Part shown: piece by piece, positions 14,597 through 20,322 of the stretch
How positions within the stretch are numbered: the first letter of the stretch is position 1
Layout of the letters: every line of letters begins with the position of its first letter
Assembly: GCA_937902445.1 (NCBI GenBank)
Contig: CALELJ010000192.1
Location: 1-20,322 of the forward strand
DNA from: an uncultured Treponema sp.
GTDB taxonomy: Bacteria > Spirochaetota > Spirochaetia > Treponematales > Treponemataceae
Direction: 5' to 3'
Length of the DNA stretch: 20,322 nt
Translations under genes and position numbers: made by a program
Notes under the pieces: generated by a model
What the model was told of the DNA's origin: nothing
Database searches by the model: none
The model's input: only the letters and a program-made list of their open reading frames with translations

Positions 14597-15541
14597 TTAT
14601 AATTTGTGGATCAGCATTCCGTCATCGGAAGCGGTGAGTCCGATTTTTTCCATTCCGTCAAAGTTGCAGTCTGGCGGTAGTTTTACCTTGATGAGATGGA
14701 TGTTGTTTTTAATGGCATCCTTTCTTACAAACATGAGCATGTTCATCAATGTGATTTTAATTCTTTTCCTGTCATAAAATTCAATCAGGCTGATTACAAA
14801 ATAGTCTTCCTTTTTGTGGTAGGAAAACAAGCCTGTCTGGCGTTCCTCTTCACATACGGAATAAACCTTGTTGCCGTATTCGATTTCTTTTGAAAGCTGT
14901 GGGCTGCAGGAAATGTTTTTGTCTTCTAAAGACAGCTGTATATATTCCGGCTGGATGAAGTCAGGGTTAAGGGTACTCAGAGACACGCCGTCGCCTTTGT
15001 CGTGGATTGTCGTAATGAATTCCGGGTTCAGCTGAAGGAACGAAACGAATTTCCTGATTTTGCGGATCAGCTTGATTGTGCTGTAGTTGTGGGTAAGCTG
15101 TGGATTTTCTACCATTCCGTGAAAGAAAAGATTGTCCGTTATGATGACTCCATTTTCGCTGAGATTGTGCTTGAACTTTTCAAAGAATTTCTCGTACTGG
15201 GCTTTTGCAGCGTCAATGAAAATCAAATCGAACTTTTCATCGATGAGGGCATCAAGTGCATCTTCATTTGTGATTTTTATTCTGTTCTCAAGGCCGCAGT
15301 TTCTTATGTTGTCCACAGCGCGGCTGTATCTGTCGATATCAATCTCTATGGTGCGCACGTAAATATCTTGGGCGAGGTTTGCGAAATTGATGGCACTGTA
15401 GCCGATGGCGCTTCCAATTTCAAGGATTTTTTTACAGCCTCGTTCAAGAATTGTCTGGCAGATGAATTCTCCGCCTTTGTCCATTACGATGGGTATGGAA
15501 TTTCTTTTTGCGTATTCTTTGATCTGTGAAATTTCGTTCAT
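14597..15541 (-). CDS. TrmR/YrrM-like O-methyltransferase with a C-terminal acetyltransferase-like extension
   Basis: A 314-residue protein. Residues 1-191 match class I SAM-dependent O-methyltransferases of the catechol-OMT/YrrM group: YAKRNSIPIVMDKGGEF near the N-terminus, motif I LEIGSAIGYSA (40-50), TIEID (64-68), FDLIFIDAAKA (104-113) and ITDN (134-137, metal-binding Asp-Asn). Bacillus YrrM (TrmR) methylates 5-hydroxyuridine at tRNA wobble positions, a reasonable guess here. Residues 192-314 are extra. Their strand-helix pattern, ending EKIGLTASDDGMLIHKL, resembles the C-terminal half of a GNAT acetyltransferase, but the acetyl-CoA loop is not convincing. The start shares one base with the upstream stop (TAATG), so translation is probably coupled to the GGDEF-EAL gene. 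Confidence 0.78.
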   Translation of the reverse strand: MNEISQIKEYAKRNSIPIVMDKGGEFICQTILERGCKKILEIGSAIGYSAINFANLAQDIYVRTIEIDIDRYSRAVDNIRNCGLENRIKITNEDALDALIDEKFDLIFIDAAKAQYEKFFEKFKHNLSENGVIITDNLFFHGMVENPQLTHNYSTIKLIRKIRKFVSFLQLNPEFITTIHDKGDGVSLSTLNPDFIQPEYIQLSLEDKNISCSPQLSKEIEYGNKVYSVCEEERQTGLFSYHKKEDYFVISLIEFYDRKRIKITLMNMLMFVRKDAIKNNIHLIKVKLPPDCNFDGMEKIGLTASDDGMLIHKL

Positions 15542-17550
15542 TATGCCAGCTTGAGGCCGTCGTGACTGATTTTGTTCCGGTCAGTAAGCAGCCTTTCGTA
15601 TTCATCAATTGGGATAGGCTTATAATAATAGAATCCCTGGACATAGTTAAGCCCCATGCCCTTTAGAAGTGAAATCTGGTCTTCCGTCTCAACTCCTTCC
15701 GCTATGACAGGAAGGTTCATGTTGCGTGAAAGTTCAACAACGCCCTTGATGATGCTTACTCCCTTTTCGTAGTTGGTGCTGTTGAGGTCAAAGAATTTCA
15801 TGTCCATTTTGAGTACGTCAGCCTGAACGTCCTTGAGCATGTTGAGCGATGAATAGCCGCTTCCAAAATCGTCTATGAGGATTGTGAATCCTTTTTCCCT
15901 GAGGCGCTGGATGACTGTTTTGAGGATTCTTGTGTCGTCTATGAATGCGCTTTCCGTTATCTCCAGTTCAAGGAGTTTTGGATCGATGCTGTATATGTTC
16001 ACAAGATTGCTCAGTACGGTCGGGATGTCCAGAGAGAAGATGTCTATGCGTGAAATGTTTACTGAAACCGGAACCGGAGTGTGTCCTTCGTCGATCCATC
16101 TGCGTATTGACTTGCATACCATTTCCCAGATGTAGACATCAAGCTTCATTATGTTTCCGTTTTTTTCGAGAGCCGGAATGAACTCCGCCGGTGAAATGAA
16201 TCCACGGAGCTTGTTGTTCCATCGTACAAGGGCTTCGGCTCCGACTATCTTGTTGTCGATGATCGAGCATTTAGGCTGGAGGTAGAAAGTGAATTCGTTT
16301 TCTTCAAGTCCACGTTCGATTTCCGGAATGATCTGAAGTTCGTGCTCAAGTTCCTGAACCATCTGGTTGTCGTACCAGTTTACCTCGATGTCTTTTTTTT
16401 CAAGGGCGCGTCTTGCGGCGGTGGTTGCATAATCCATGGCGTCAAGAATTTCTTCGTTTGCGTTCCTGATTTCATATCCGCCAAATACCATGCGGAACCC
16501 TTCTATGCCGTCAAAGGATGACACCAGTTTTGAAAGATGTTCCGTAAGATATTTGATTACTGCCTCGTGCTTGTCAATTATTATGAAGAAGTCATCTCCA
16601 CCGCCATATCCAGAGACTGAATCAAAGAGTCTGTCCATCTCATGCAGGACGTAGGCGATGTTTTTTATGAGCCTGTCTCCCTGCCATCTTGAATACCATT
16701 TGTTGAAGAAGCGGAAGTGCTCGATGTCCATGGCGATGAGGCAGACATTCTCGTGAGGTTCCTCAAGGAATTCCTTTGCCTGCAAAGTAAAGCTGCGTTT
16801 AGTAAGAAGTCCGGTGAGGGCATCTTTTTCCAGTTTTGACTTGTTGAGATCCTCGAGGGAAACGAAGTGGATGGAAAACATTGCAAGGGCAAGTTCCTCT
16901 CCGTTTGAAAGGTTGTTTTCCGGAATGAGTTTTACGGTTACCTCGTCCCAGGTTCCAGCGGAATTCTTTTCCCTGATTGTTTCAGTGATAGGTTCTTTTG
17001 CGGTCTTCAGTCTCTGGGACATGTTCTCAAGGTTCATGAGGTCGTTGAATTTCTTGTGGTCGTCCGGATGAACCATGGTAGCGCAGGTTCTTTTAAGAAG
17101 CTTTGAAAGGGGTTCTTCCGACAGTTTAAGTTCCTTGCCGAAATTCTGGTCGGAAATGTAGACGTATCTGTCGCGGGTAAGGTTCATTTCAACGGCAAAG
17201 TTGAAGCTGTCCATGAATCTTGCATGGGACATGATTTCGCGGATAAGGCTGTTGTAGAAGGTTCCGGTGAAAAAATAACAGAGGCCATGGTCTAGATATT
17301 CCATGGATGCGATGGAAACGTTGATCCAGCGCAGGTGTCCAAAATTGAAAACCGTGAGGGATGTAGATTCGTGCTCTGATACTGGGAGTTCCGAACTGGA
17401 GAAATTCAAAATTCCAGTTGCTTCAGGACAAGGCTTTCCTGTTTCCATAGTCGGAAATGCTTTCTTGGCAGCCTTGTTAAAAGAAACTATGTTGAGAGAT
17501 TTGTCCGCAATGTAAATAATGTTGTCTTTTACGGTACTCATGACACCCAT
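15541..17550 (-). CDS. GGDEF-EAL c-di-GMP signalling protein, probable phosphodiesterase
   Basis: A 669-residue cytoplasmic protein with no membrane segment. The N-terminus (1-110) is PAS-like (IIYIADKSLNIVSFNKAAKKAF). A second PAS-like stretch at about 115-240 includes MVHPDDHKKF. The GGDEF domain (about 245-400) starts DALTGLLTKRSF, but its signature reads Gly-Gly-Asp-Asp-Phe (317-321), and the usual DIDHF is DIEHF, so cyclase activity is uncertain. The EAL domain (about 408-655) keeps the whole catalytic set: Glu439 of EAL, SVNIS, LEITES, IDDFGSGYSS, LKMD and IAEGVE. Hydrolysis of c-di-GMP is therefore the best guess, with the GGDEF part sensory or weakly active. It has its own promoter. 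The ATG at 17550 lacks a clear ribosome site; an in-frame ATG three codons later is possible. Confidence 0.93.
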   Translation of the reverse strand: MGVMSTVKDNIIYIADKSLNIVSFNKAAKKAFPTMETGKPCPEATGILNFSSSELPVSEHESTSLTVFNFGHLRWINVSIASMEYLDHGLCYFFTGTFYNSLIREIMSHARFMDSFNFAVEMNLTRDRYVYISDQNFGKELKLSEEPLSKLLKRTCATMVHPDDHKKFNDLMNLENMSQRLKTAKEPITETIREKNSAGTWDEVTVKLIPENNLSNGEELALAMFSIHFVSLEDLNKSKLEKDALTGLLTKRSFTLQAKEFLEEPHENVCLIAMDIEHFRFFNKWYSRWQGDRLIKNIAYVLHEMDRLFDSVSGYGGGDDFFIIIDKHEAVIKYLTEHLSKLVSSFDGIEGFRMVFGGYEIRNANEEILDAMDYATTAARRALEKKDIEVNWYDNQMVQELEHELQIIPEIERGLEENEFTFYLQPKCSIIDNKIVGAEALVRWNNKLRGFISPAEFIPALEKNGNIMKLDVYIWEMVCKSIRRWIDEGHTPVPVSVNISRIDIFSLDIPTVLSNLVNIYSIDPKLLELEITESAFIDDTRILKTVIQRLREKGFTILIDDFGSGYSSLNMLKDVQADVLKMDMKFFDLNSTNYEKGVSIIKGVVELSRNMNLPVIAEGVETEDQISLLKGMGLNYVQGFYYYKPIPIDEYERLLTDRNKISHDGLKLA

Positions 17551-17585
17551 AATTTAATGTTATTCAGAAACTATCTATCTATTTA

Positions 17586-17613
17586 AGTATAACACTAAAA
17601 AATGGGAATTCAA
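17586..17613 (-). promoter_or_regulatory. Promoter of the GGDEF-EAL gene
   Basis: On the minus strand TTGAAT (17608-17613) is followed after 16 bp by TATACT (17586-17591). The transcript would start near 17578 with a leader of about 28 nt. The hexamer choice and spacing are nearly the same as at the chemoreceptor promoter. Confidence 0.68.
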
Positions 17614-17628
17614 TTTGAGGGCGGAAAT

Positions 17629-18870
17629 TTATGATTCGCGGTGGTCGAATACGCGCTTTGTCTTCTTTTCGCTTCTTGGTAATGTTCCAACCGGAACTAC
17701 GGAAACTTTCGGGTTTACGCCGATCTTTGACTTGAAAAGATTTGCGATGGCCTTGCCTGTCTCCTCAAAGCTGACGCGTCCTTCAACTTCAACGGTGAGA
17801 ACCATGACGTCCTTGTTGTTTTCATCATCGTGTCCGATGGCGATTGAGTATTCGCTTGTTGCACCGTCGATCTGATGGAGAACTTCCTCAACCTGGGCCG
17901 GGAACATGTTTACGCCGTGAACTTTGAACATGTCGTCGCTTCTTCCCTTGATGATGTCAAGACGAGGATAGCATGAACCGCACGAACATTTCTCCGGAAT
18001 GATTCTTGAAAGGTCATGTGTGCGGAATCTCAAAAGAGGTGCGCCTTCCTTTACAAGAGTCGTGATTACGATTTCACCTTCTTCTCCGTCTTCAACAGGT
18101 TTTCCCGTTACAGGATCGATGATTTCGATGAAAAGGTAGTCGTCCCAGTAGTGAATGTATTTTTCTTTCTGGCAGTTGATTCCGATTCCAGGTCCGTAGA
18201 TTTCTGTAAGGCCGTAGATGTCGTAAAGTTCGATTCCAAGTCCGTCCTGGATGCTCTTGCGCATTTTGTCAGACCATCTTTCGCTGCCGATTACACCTTT
18301 CTTCAATGCAATCTTGTCCTTGATTCCGCGCTTTGTGATTTCTTCTGAAAGCAAAAGGGCATAGCTTGAAGTTGCGCAGATTACAGTTGACTGGAGGTCC
18401 TGCATCATCTGGAGCTGCTTTTCCGTATTTCCAGGTCCCATTGGAACTGCCATGGCACCAAGCTTTTCACATCCTGCCTGGAAACCTATTCCGGCTGTCC
18501 AAAGTCCGTAACCTGGTGTGATCTGGATGCGGTCTTTCTTTGTTATTCCTGCCATTTCGTAGCAGCGTGCAAACTGGGTTGCCCAGTCATCCACGTCTTT
18601 TTTTGTGTATGGAATGATTACCGGTTTTCCTGTTGTTCCGCTTGAAGAATGGATGCGCACTACATCTTCATCCGGAACAGCCTGAATTCCAAGAGGATAT
18701 GCGTTTCTAAGGTCGTCCTTTGAGCTGAAGGGAAGCTTTTCAAAATCTTCCTGACTTGCAACTCCAGTGATTCCTTTTTCGCGGTAGAGCTTTCCGTAGT
18801 AGCTGTCGCCTGCGATGAGGCGTTTTACCTGTGCGTCTATAAGTTCAATCTGTTTCTGTGTAAGTTTCAT
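17629..18870 (-). CDS. paaK: Phenylacetate-CoA ligase (PaaK family)
   Basis: A 413-residue AMP-forming ligase for phenylacetate or a related aryl acetate. Motifs are the P-loop SSGTTGKPVIIPYT (about residues 74-87), YGLTEIYGPG (about 215-224), a CSCGSCYPR cysteine group (about 295-303) seen in PaaK proteins, GRSDDMFKVHGVNMFP (about 309-324) and the C-terminal GTLPRSEKKTKRVFD with the catalytic Lys. The frame is open back to 18930, but the ATG at 18870 has AAAGGA seven bases ahead and gives the family-like MKLTQKQIEL start. In anaerobes PaaK genes often accompany Ior genes; here IorAB is about 6 kb away. It may recover aryl acetates, or run in reverse to release aryl acetate from the IorAB product (inference). 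Divergent from cysK. Confidence 0.92.
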   Translation of the reverse strand: MKLTQKQIELIDAQVKRLIAGDSYYGKLYREKGITGVASQEDFEKLPFSSKDDLRNAYPLGIQAVPDEDVVRIHSSSGTTGKPVIIPYTKKDVDDWATQFARCYEMAGITKKDRIQITPGYGLWTAGIGFQAGCEKLGAMAVPMGPGNTEKQLQMMQDLQSTVICATSSYALLLSEEITKRGIKDKIALKKGVIGSERWSDKMRKSIQDGLGIELYDIYGLTEIYGPGIGINCQKEKYIHYWDDYLFIEIIDPVTGKPVEDGEEGEIVITTLVKEGAPLLRFRTHDLSRIIPEKCSCGSCYPRLDIIKGRSDDMFKVHGVNMFPAQVEEVLHQIDGATSEYSIAIGHDDENNKDVMVLTVEVEGRVSFEETGKAIANLFKSKIGVNPKVSVVPVGTLPRSEKKTKRVFDHRES

Positions 18871-18909
18871 AAACGGGTCCTTTTGAAAATGTTTCTTGAT
18901 ATAGAAACA

Positions 18910-18937
18910 AGTATAACAGATGTTTACCAAAAAACAA
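18910..18937 (-). promoter_or_regulatory. Promoter of the PaaK-type ligase gene
   Basis: On the minus strand TTGTTT (18932-18937) and TATACT (18910-18915) are 16 bp apart, giving a leader of roughly 30 nt. The distal cysK operator ends 12 bp upstream of this -35, so one regulator might touch both promoters. Confidence 0.55.
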
Positions 18938-18949
18938 TAATTTTATAAA

Positions 18950-18970
18950 TACCTATTGACTTAGTAGGTA
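18950..18970. promoter_or_regulatory. Operator 1 (distal), probable Rrf2/CymR-type site
   Basis: An inverted repeat TACCTA-N9-TAGGTA, perfect in both 6-bp half-sites. It covers the -35 hexamer of the cysK promoter (18956-18961), so a bound regulator should block RNA polymerase. A second site of identical layout lies at 18992-19012. Confidence 0.72.
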
Positions 18971-18984
18971 AAGAGGTGTATAAC
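18956..18984 (+). promoter_or_regulatory. cysK promoter
   Basis: TTGACT (18956-18961), 17-bp spacer, TATAAC (18979-18984). The start would be near 18991. The -35 lies in operator 1, and operator 2 begins at the expected start of transcription. The leader of about 68 nt ends with AGGAG (19048-19052), six bases before the ATG. Confidence 0.75.
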
Positions 18985-18991
18985 ATGGATA

Positions 18992-19012
18992 TACCTACTT
19001 AATTGATAGGTA
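18992..19012. promoter_or_regulatory. Operator 2 (proximal), probable Rrf2/CymR-type site
   Basis: The same TACCTA-N9-TAGGTA inverted repeat with perfect half-sites, beginning at the predicted transcription start. Its centre (19002) is 42 bp from the centre of operator 1 (18960), about four helical turns, so two dimers would sit on the same DNA face. Repression of cysK is the simplest reading. Confidence 0.72.
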
Positions 19013-19058
19013 GACAAGGTTTTGTTTTTATAATTGACTTATTTTATAGGAGTTTTTT

Positions 19059-19991
19059 ATGGCAAGAATTTTTACTTCAGTTGATCAGCTTGTTGGTCAC
19101 ACACCACTGTTGGAATTGTCCAATATAGAAAAGGAATTTAATCTTGAGGCAAAGATCTACGCAAAGCTTGAGTATTTCAATCCAGCCGGTTCCGTCAAAG
19201 ATCGTGTTGCAAAGAAGATGATTGATGATGCAGAGGCAAACGGAAAGTTGAAGAAGGGTTCCGTGATCATTGAGCCTACATCCGGAAATACTGGTATCGG
19301 TCTTGCAAGCGTTGCAACTGCCCGTGGCTACAGGATCATCATCGTAATGCCTGAGACCATGTCTGTGGAACGCCGCCAGATCTTGAAGGCTTACGGAGCT
19401 GAACTTGTTCTTACAGAAGGAGCCAAGGGAATGAAGGGCGCCATCGCAAAGGCAGAAGAACTTGCAAAGGAAATTCCAGATTCATTCATTCCGGGGCAGT
19501 TTGTAAATCCTTCGAATCCACAGGCACACATTGAGACAACAGGTCCTGAAATCTGGGAAGATACAGACGGAAAGGTCGACTGGTTTGTTGCCGGTGTTGG
19601 TACAGGCGGAACTGTTACAGGTGTTGGAAAATTCCTTAAGTCAAAGAATGCCGGTGTGAAGGTTGCCGCCATCGAACCTGCTGGATCTCCAGTTCTTTCA
19701 ACAGGAAATGCAGGCCCTCACAAGATCCAGGGAATCGGAGCCGGATTCATTCCTGATGTCCTTGATACAAAAATCTATGACGAAATCGTAAAGGTTGCTG
19801 ATGAAAATGCCTTTGCTACAGGAAAGCTCATCGGCAAGAAGGAAGGTGTTCTTGTAGGTATTTCTTCCGGAGCCGCATTGTGGGCTGCCATTGAAATTGC
19901 AAAACGCCCTGAAAACAAGGGAAAGAATATTGTCGTTCTTCTTCCTGATACTGGAGACAGATATCTTTCAACACCATTGTTCAACGACTGA
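19059..19991 (+). CDS. cysK: Cysteine synthase (O-acetylserine sulfhydrylase)
   Basis: A 310-residue pyridoxal-phosphate enzyme making L-cysteine from O-acetylserine and sulfide in the cytoplasm. The PLP lysine is Lys47 in NPAGSVKDR. PTSGNTGIGLA (about residues 72-82) binds the substrate carboxylate, and GVGTGGTVTGVGKFLK (about 178-193) holds the cofactor phosphate. GISSGAALWAA and the end LPDTGDRYLSTPLF are family signatures, and the length is normal. CysK and CysM are hard to separate, but this pattern is closest to CysK. It is transcribed from a two-operator promoter and followed after 18 nt by an Rrf2-family gene, as expected for control by cysteine or sulfur status. Confidence 0.97.
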   Translation: MARIFTSVDQLVGHTPLLELSNIEKEFNLEAKIYAKLEYFNPAGSVKDRVAKKMIDDAEANGKLKKGSVIIEPTSGNTGIGLASVATARGYRIIIVMPETMSVERRQILKAYGAELVLTEGAKGMKGAIAKAEELAKEIPDSFIPGQFVNPSNPQAHIETTGPEIWEDTDGKVDWFVAGVGTGGTVTGVGKFLKSKNAGVKVAAIEPAGSPVLSTGNAGPHKIQGIGAGFIPDVLDTKIYDEIVKVADENAFATGKLIGKKEGVLVGISSGAALWAAIEIAKRPENKGKNIVVLLPDTGDRYLSTPLFND

Positions 19992-20009
19992 CTTTGATGG
20001 GGAAATTGG

Positions 20010-20322
20010 ATGCTGAAGATATCAACCCGTGGCCAGTATGCCCTTCTGATAATGACGAACCTTGCGGAACAGGATCCTGAAAAGTTTATACCCTTGAAGA
20101 TCCTTTCCCACAGGCACAATCTTTCCGTGAAATATCTGGAACAGATACTGATTCAGCTGAGCAAAAACGGTCTTGTCGTCGGCGTCAGGGGCAGCAATGG
20201 CGGGTACAAGCTGACGAAAAACCCTGGGGAATATTCCGTCGGAGAAATACTGCGTTCTACGGAAGGGGAAATTTCCTCCCATTCAAAGGGTGATGGAAAA
20301 ACCGTTTCAAATGTGGGCAATG
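20010..20322 (+). CDS. Rrf2-family transcriptional regulator, CymR/IscR-like (3' partial)
   Basis: The frame runs from the ATG at 20010 to the window edge, giving 104 residues. It starts MLKISTRGQYALLIMTNLA and has the winged-helix pattern LSVKYLEQILIQLSKNGLV followed by VRGSNGGYKL and VGEILRSTEGE, all hallmarks of Rrf2 proteins. The visible part has no cysteine, and none appears where IscR-type proteins usually begin their Fe-S ligands (near residue 92). It may therefore be a cluster-free CymR type, which in Bacillus acts with CysK to repress cysteine genes. The end is missing, so this remains open. GGGG eight bases before the ATG is a fair ribosome site. Located 18 nt after cysK and probably cotranscribed with it, which would make the circuit self-regulated. 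Confidence 0.88.
   Translation, partial: MLKISTRGQYALLIMTNLAEQDPEKFIPLKILSHRHNLSVKYLEQILIQLSKNGLVVGVRGSNGGYKLTKNPGEYSVGEILRSTEGEISSHSKGDGKTVSNVGN

Noticed and set aside
15002..15529. 175-residue open frame antisense to the methyltransferase gene
   Set aside because: It is a shadow of the methyltransferase codons, with no family motifs; the minus strand frame has clear SAM-binding motifs.
18871..18930. A 20-residue extension of the PaaK-type ligase
   Set aside because: It overlaps the promoter and its -10; the ATG at 18870 has AAAGGA in place and the normal PaaK start.

Overview
The window looks like chromosomal DNA of a host-associated, anaerobic, fermentative bacterium, most probably a gut or rumen spirochaete of the Treponema type. 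This is inferred from gene content and protein style: a domain-permuted family 3 glycosidase, ferredoxin-linked indolepyruvate oxidoreductase, a membrane chemoreceptor, a GGDEF-EAL protein, a REC-like/HATPase/cNMP fusion, ThyX-type thymidylate synthesis and moderate-to-low GC. No rRNA, tRNA, phage or CRISPR is present, and no marker gene fixes the species.

Layout. 3-2207 (+): 3' part of a GH3 beta-glycosidase. 2208-2360: convergent gap filled with REP-like repeats. 2361-3008 (-): YczE/YitT-like membrane protein, divergent from 3148-4782 (+): acyl-CoA ligase. 4822-4946: a long, almost fully paired RNA-like element in the leader of a sodium:solute symporter (4959-6509). 6634-8727 (+): chemoreceptor. 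8738-8885: MITE-like inverted-repeat element. 8934-12579 (+): apparent operon thyX-like, iorA, iorB, polysaccharide deacetylase, joined by a 12-nt gap and two 4-nt overlaps. 12670-13983 (+): REC-like/ATPase/cNMP-binding regulator. 13988-17550 (-): GGDEF-EAL protein, methyltransferase fusion and histidine phosphatase, tightly packed. 17629-18870 (-): phenylacetate-CoA ligase, divergent from cysK (19059-19991, +), which is followed by an Rrf2 regulator gene running off the window (20010-).

How the genes fit together. IorAB would convert aryl pyruvates from amino-acid transamination to aryl-acetyl-CoA, and the PaaK-type ligase handles the corresponding acid/CoA-ester pair. cysK and the adjacent Rrf2 gene resemble a CymR-type cysteine circuit: two 21-bp operators of identical design (TACCTA-N9-TAGGTA), centred 42 bp apart, bracket the cysK promoter. 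The receptor, GGDEF-EAL protein and REC/ATPase/cNMP protein are signalling genes with their own good promoters.

Most worth a second look: the structured leader of the symporter, the twin-operator cysK promoter, the apparently leaderless thyX-like gene with an altered signature motif, the methyltransferase with an acetyltransferase-like tail, and the MITE-like element. All identifications come from reading the sequence; no database search was run.
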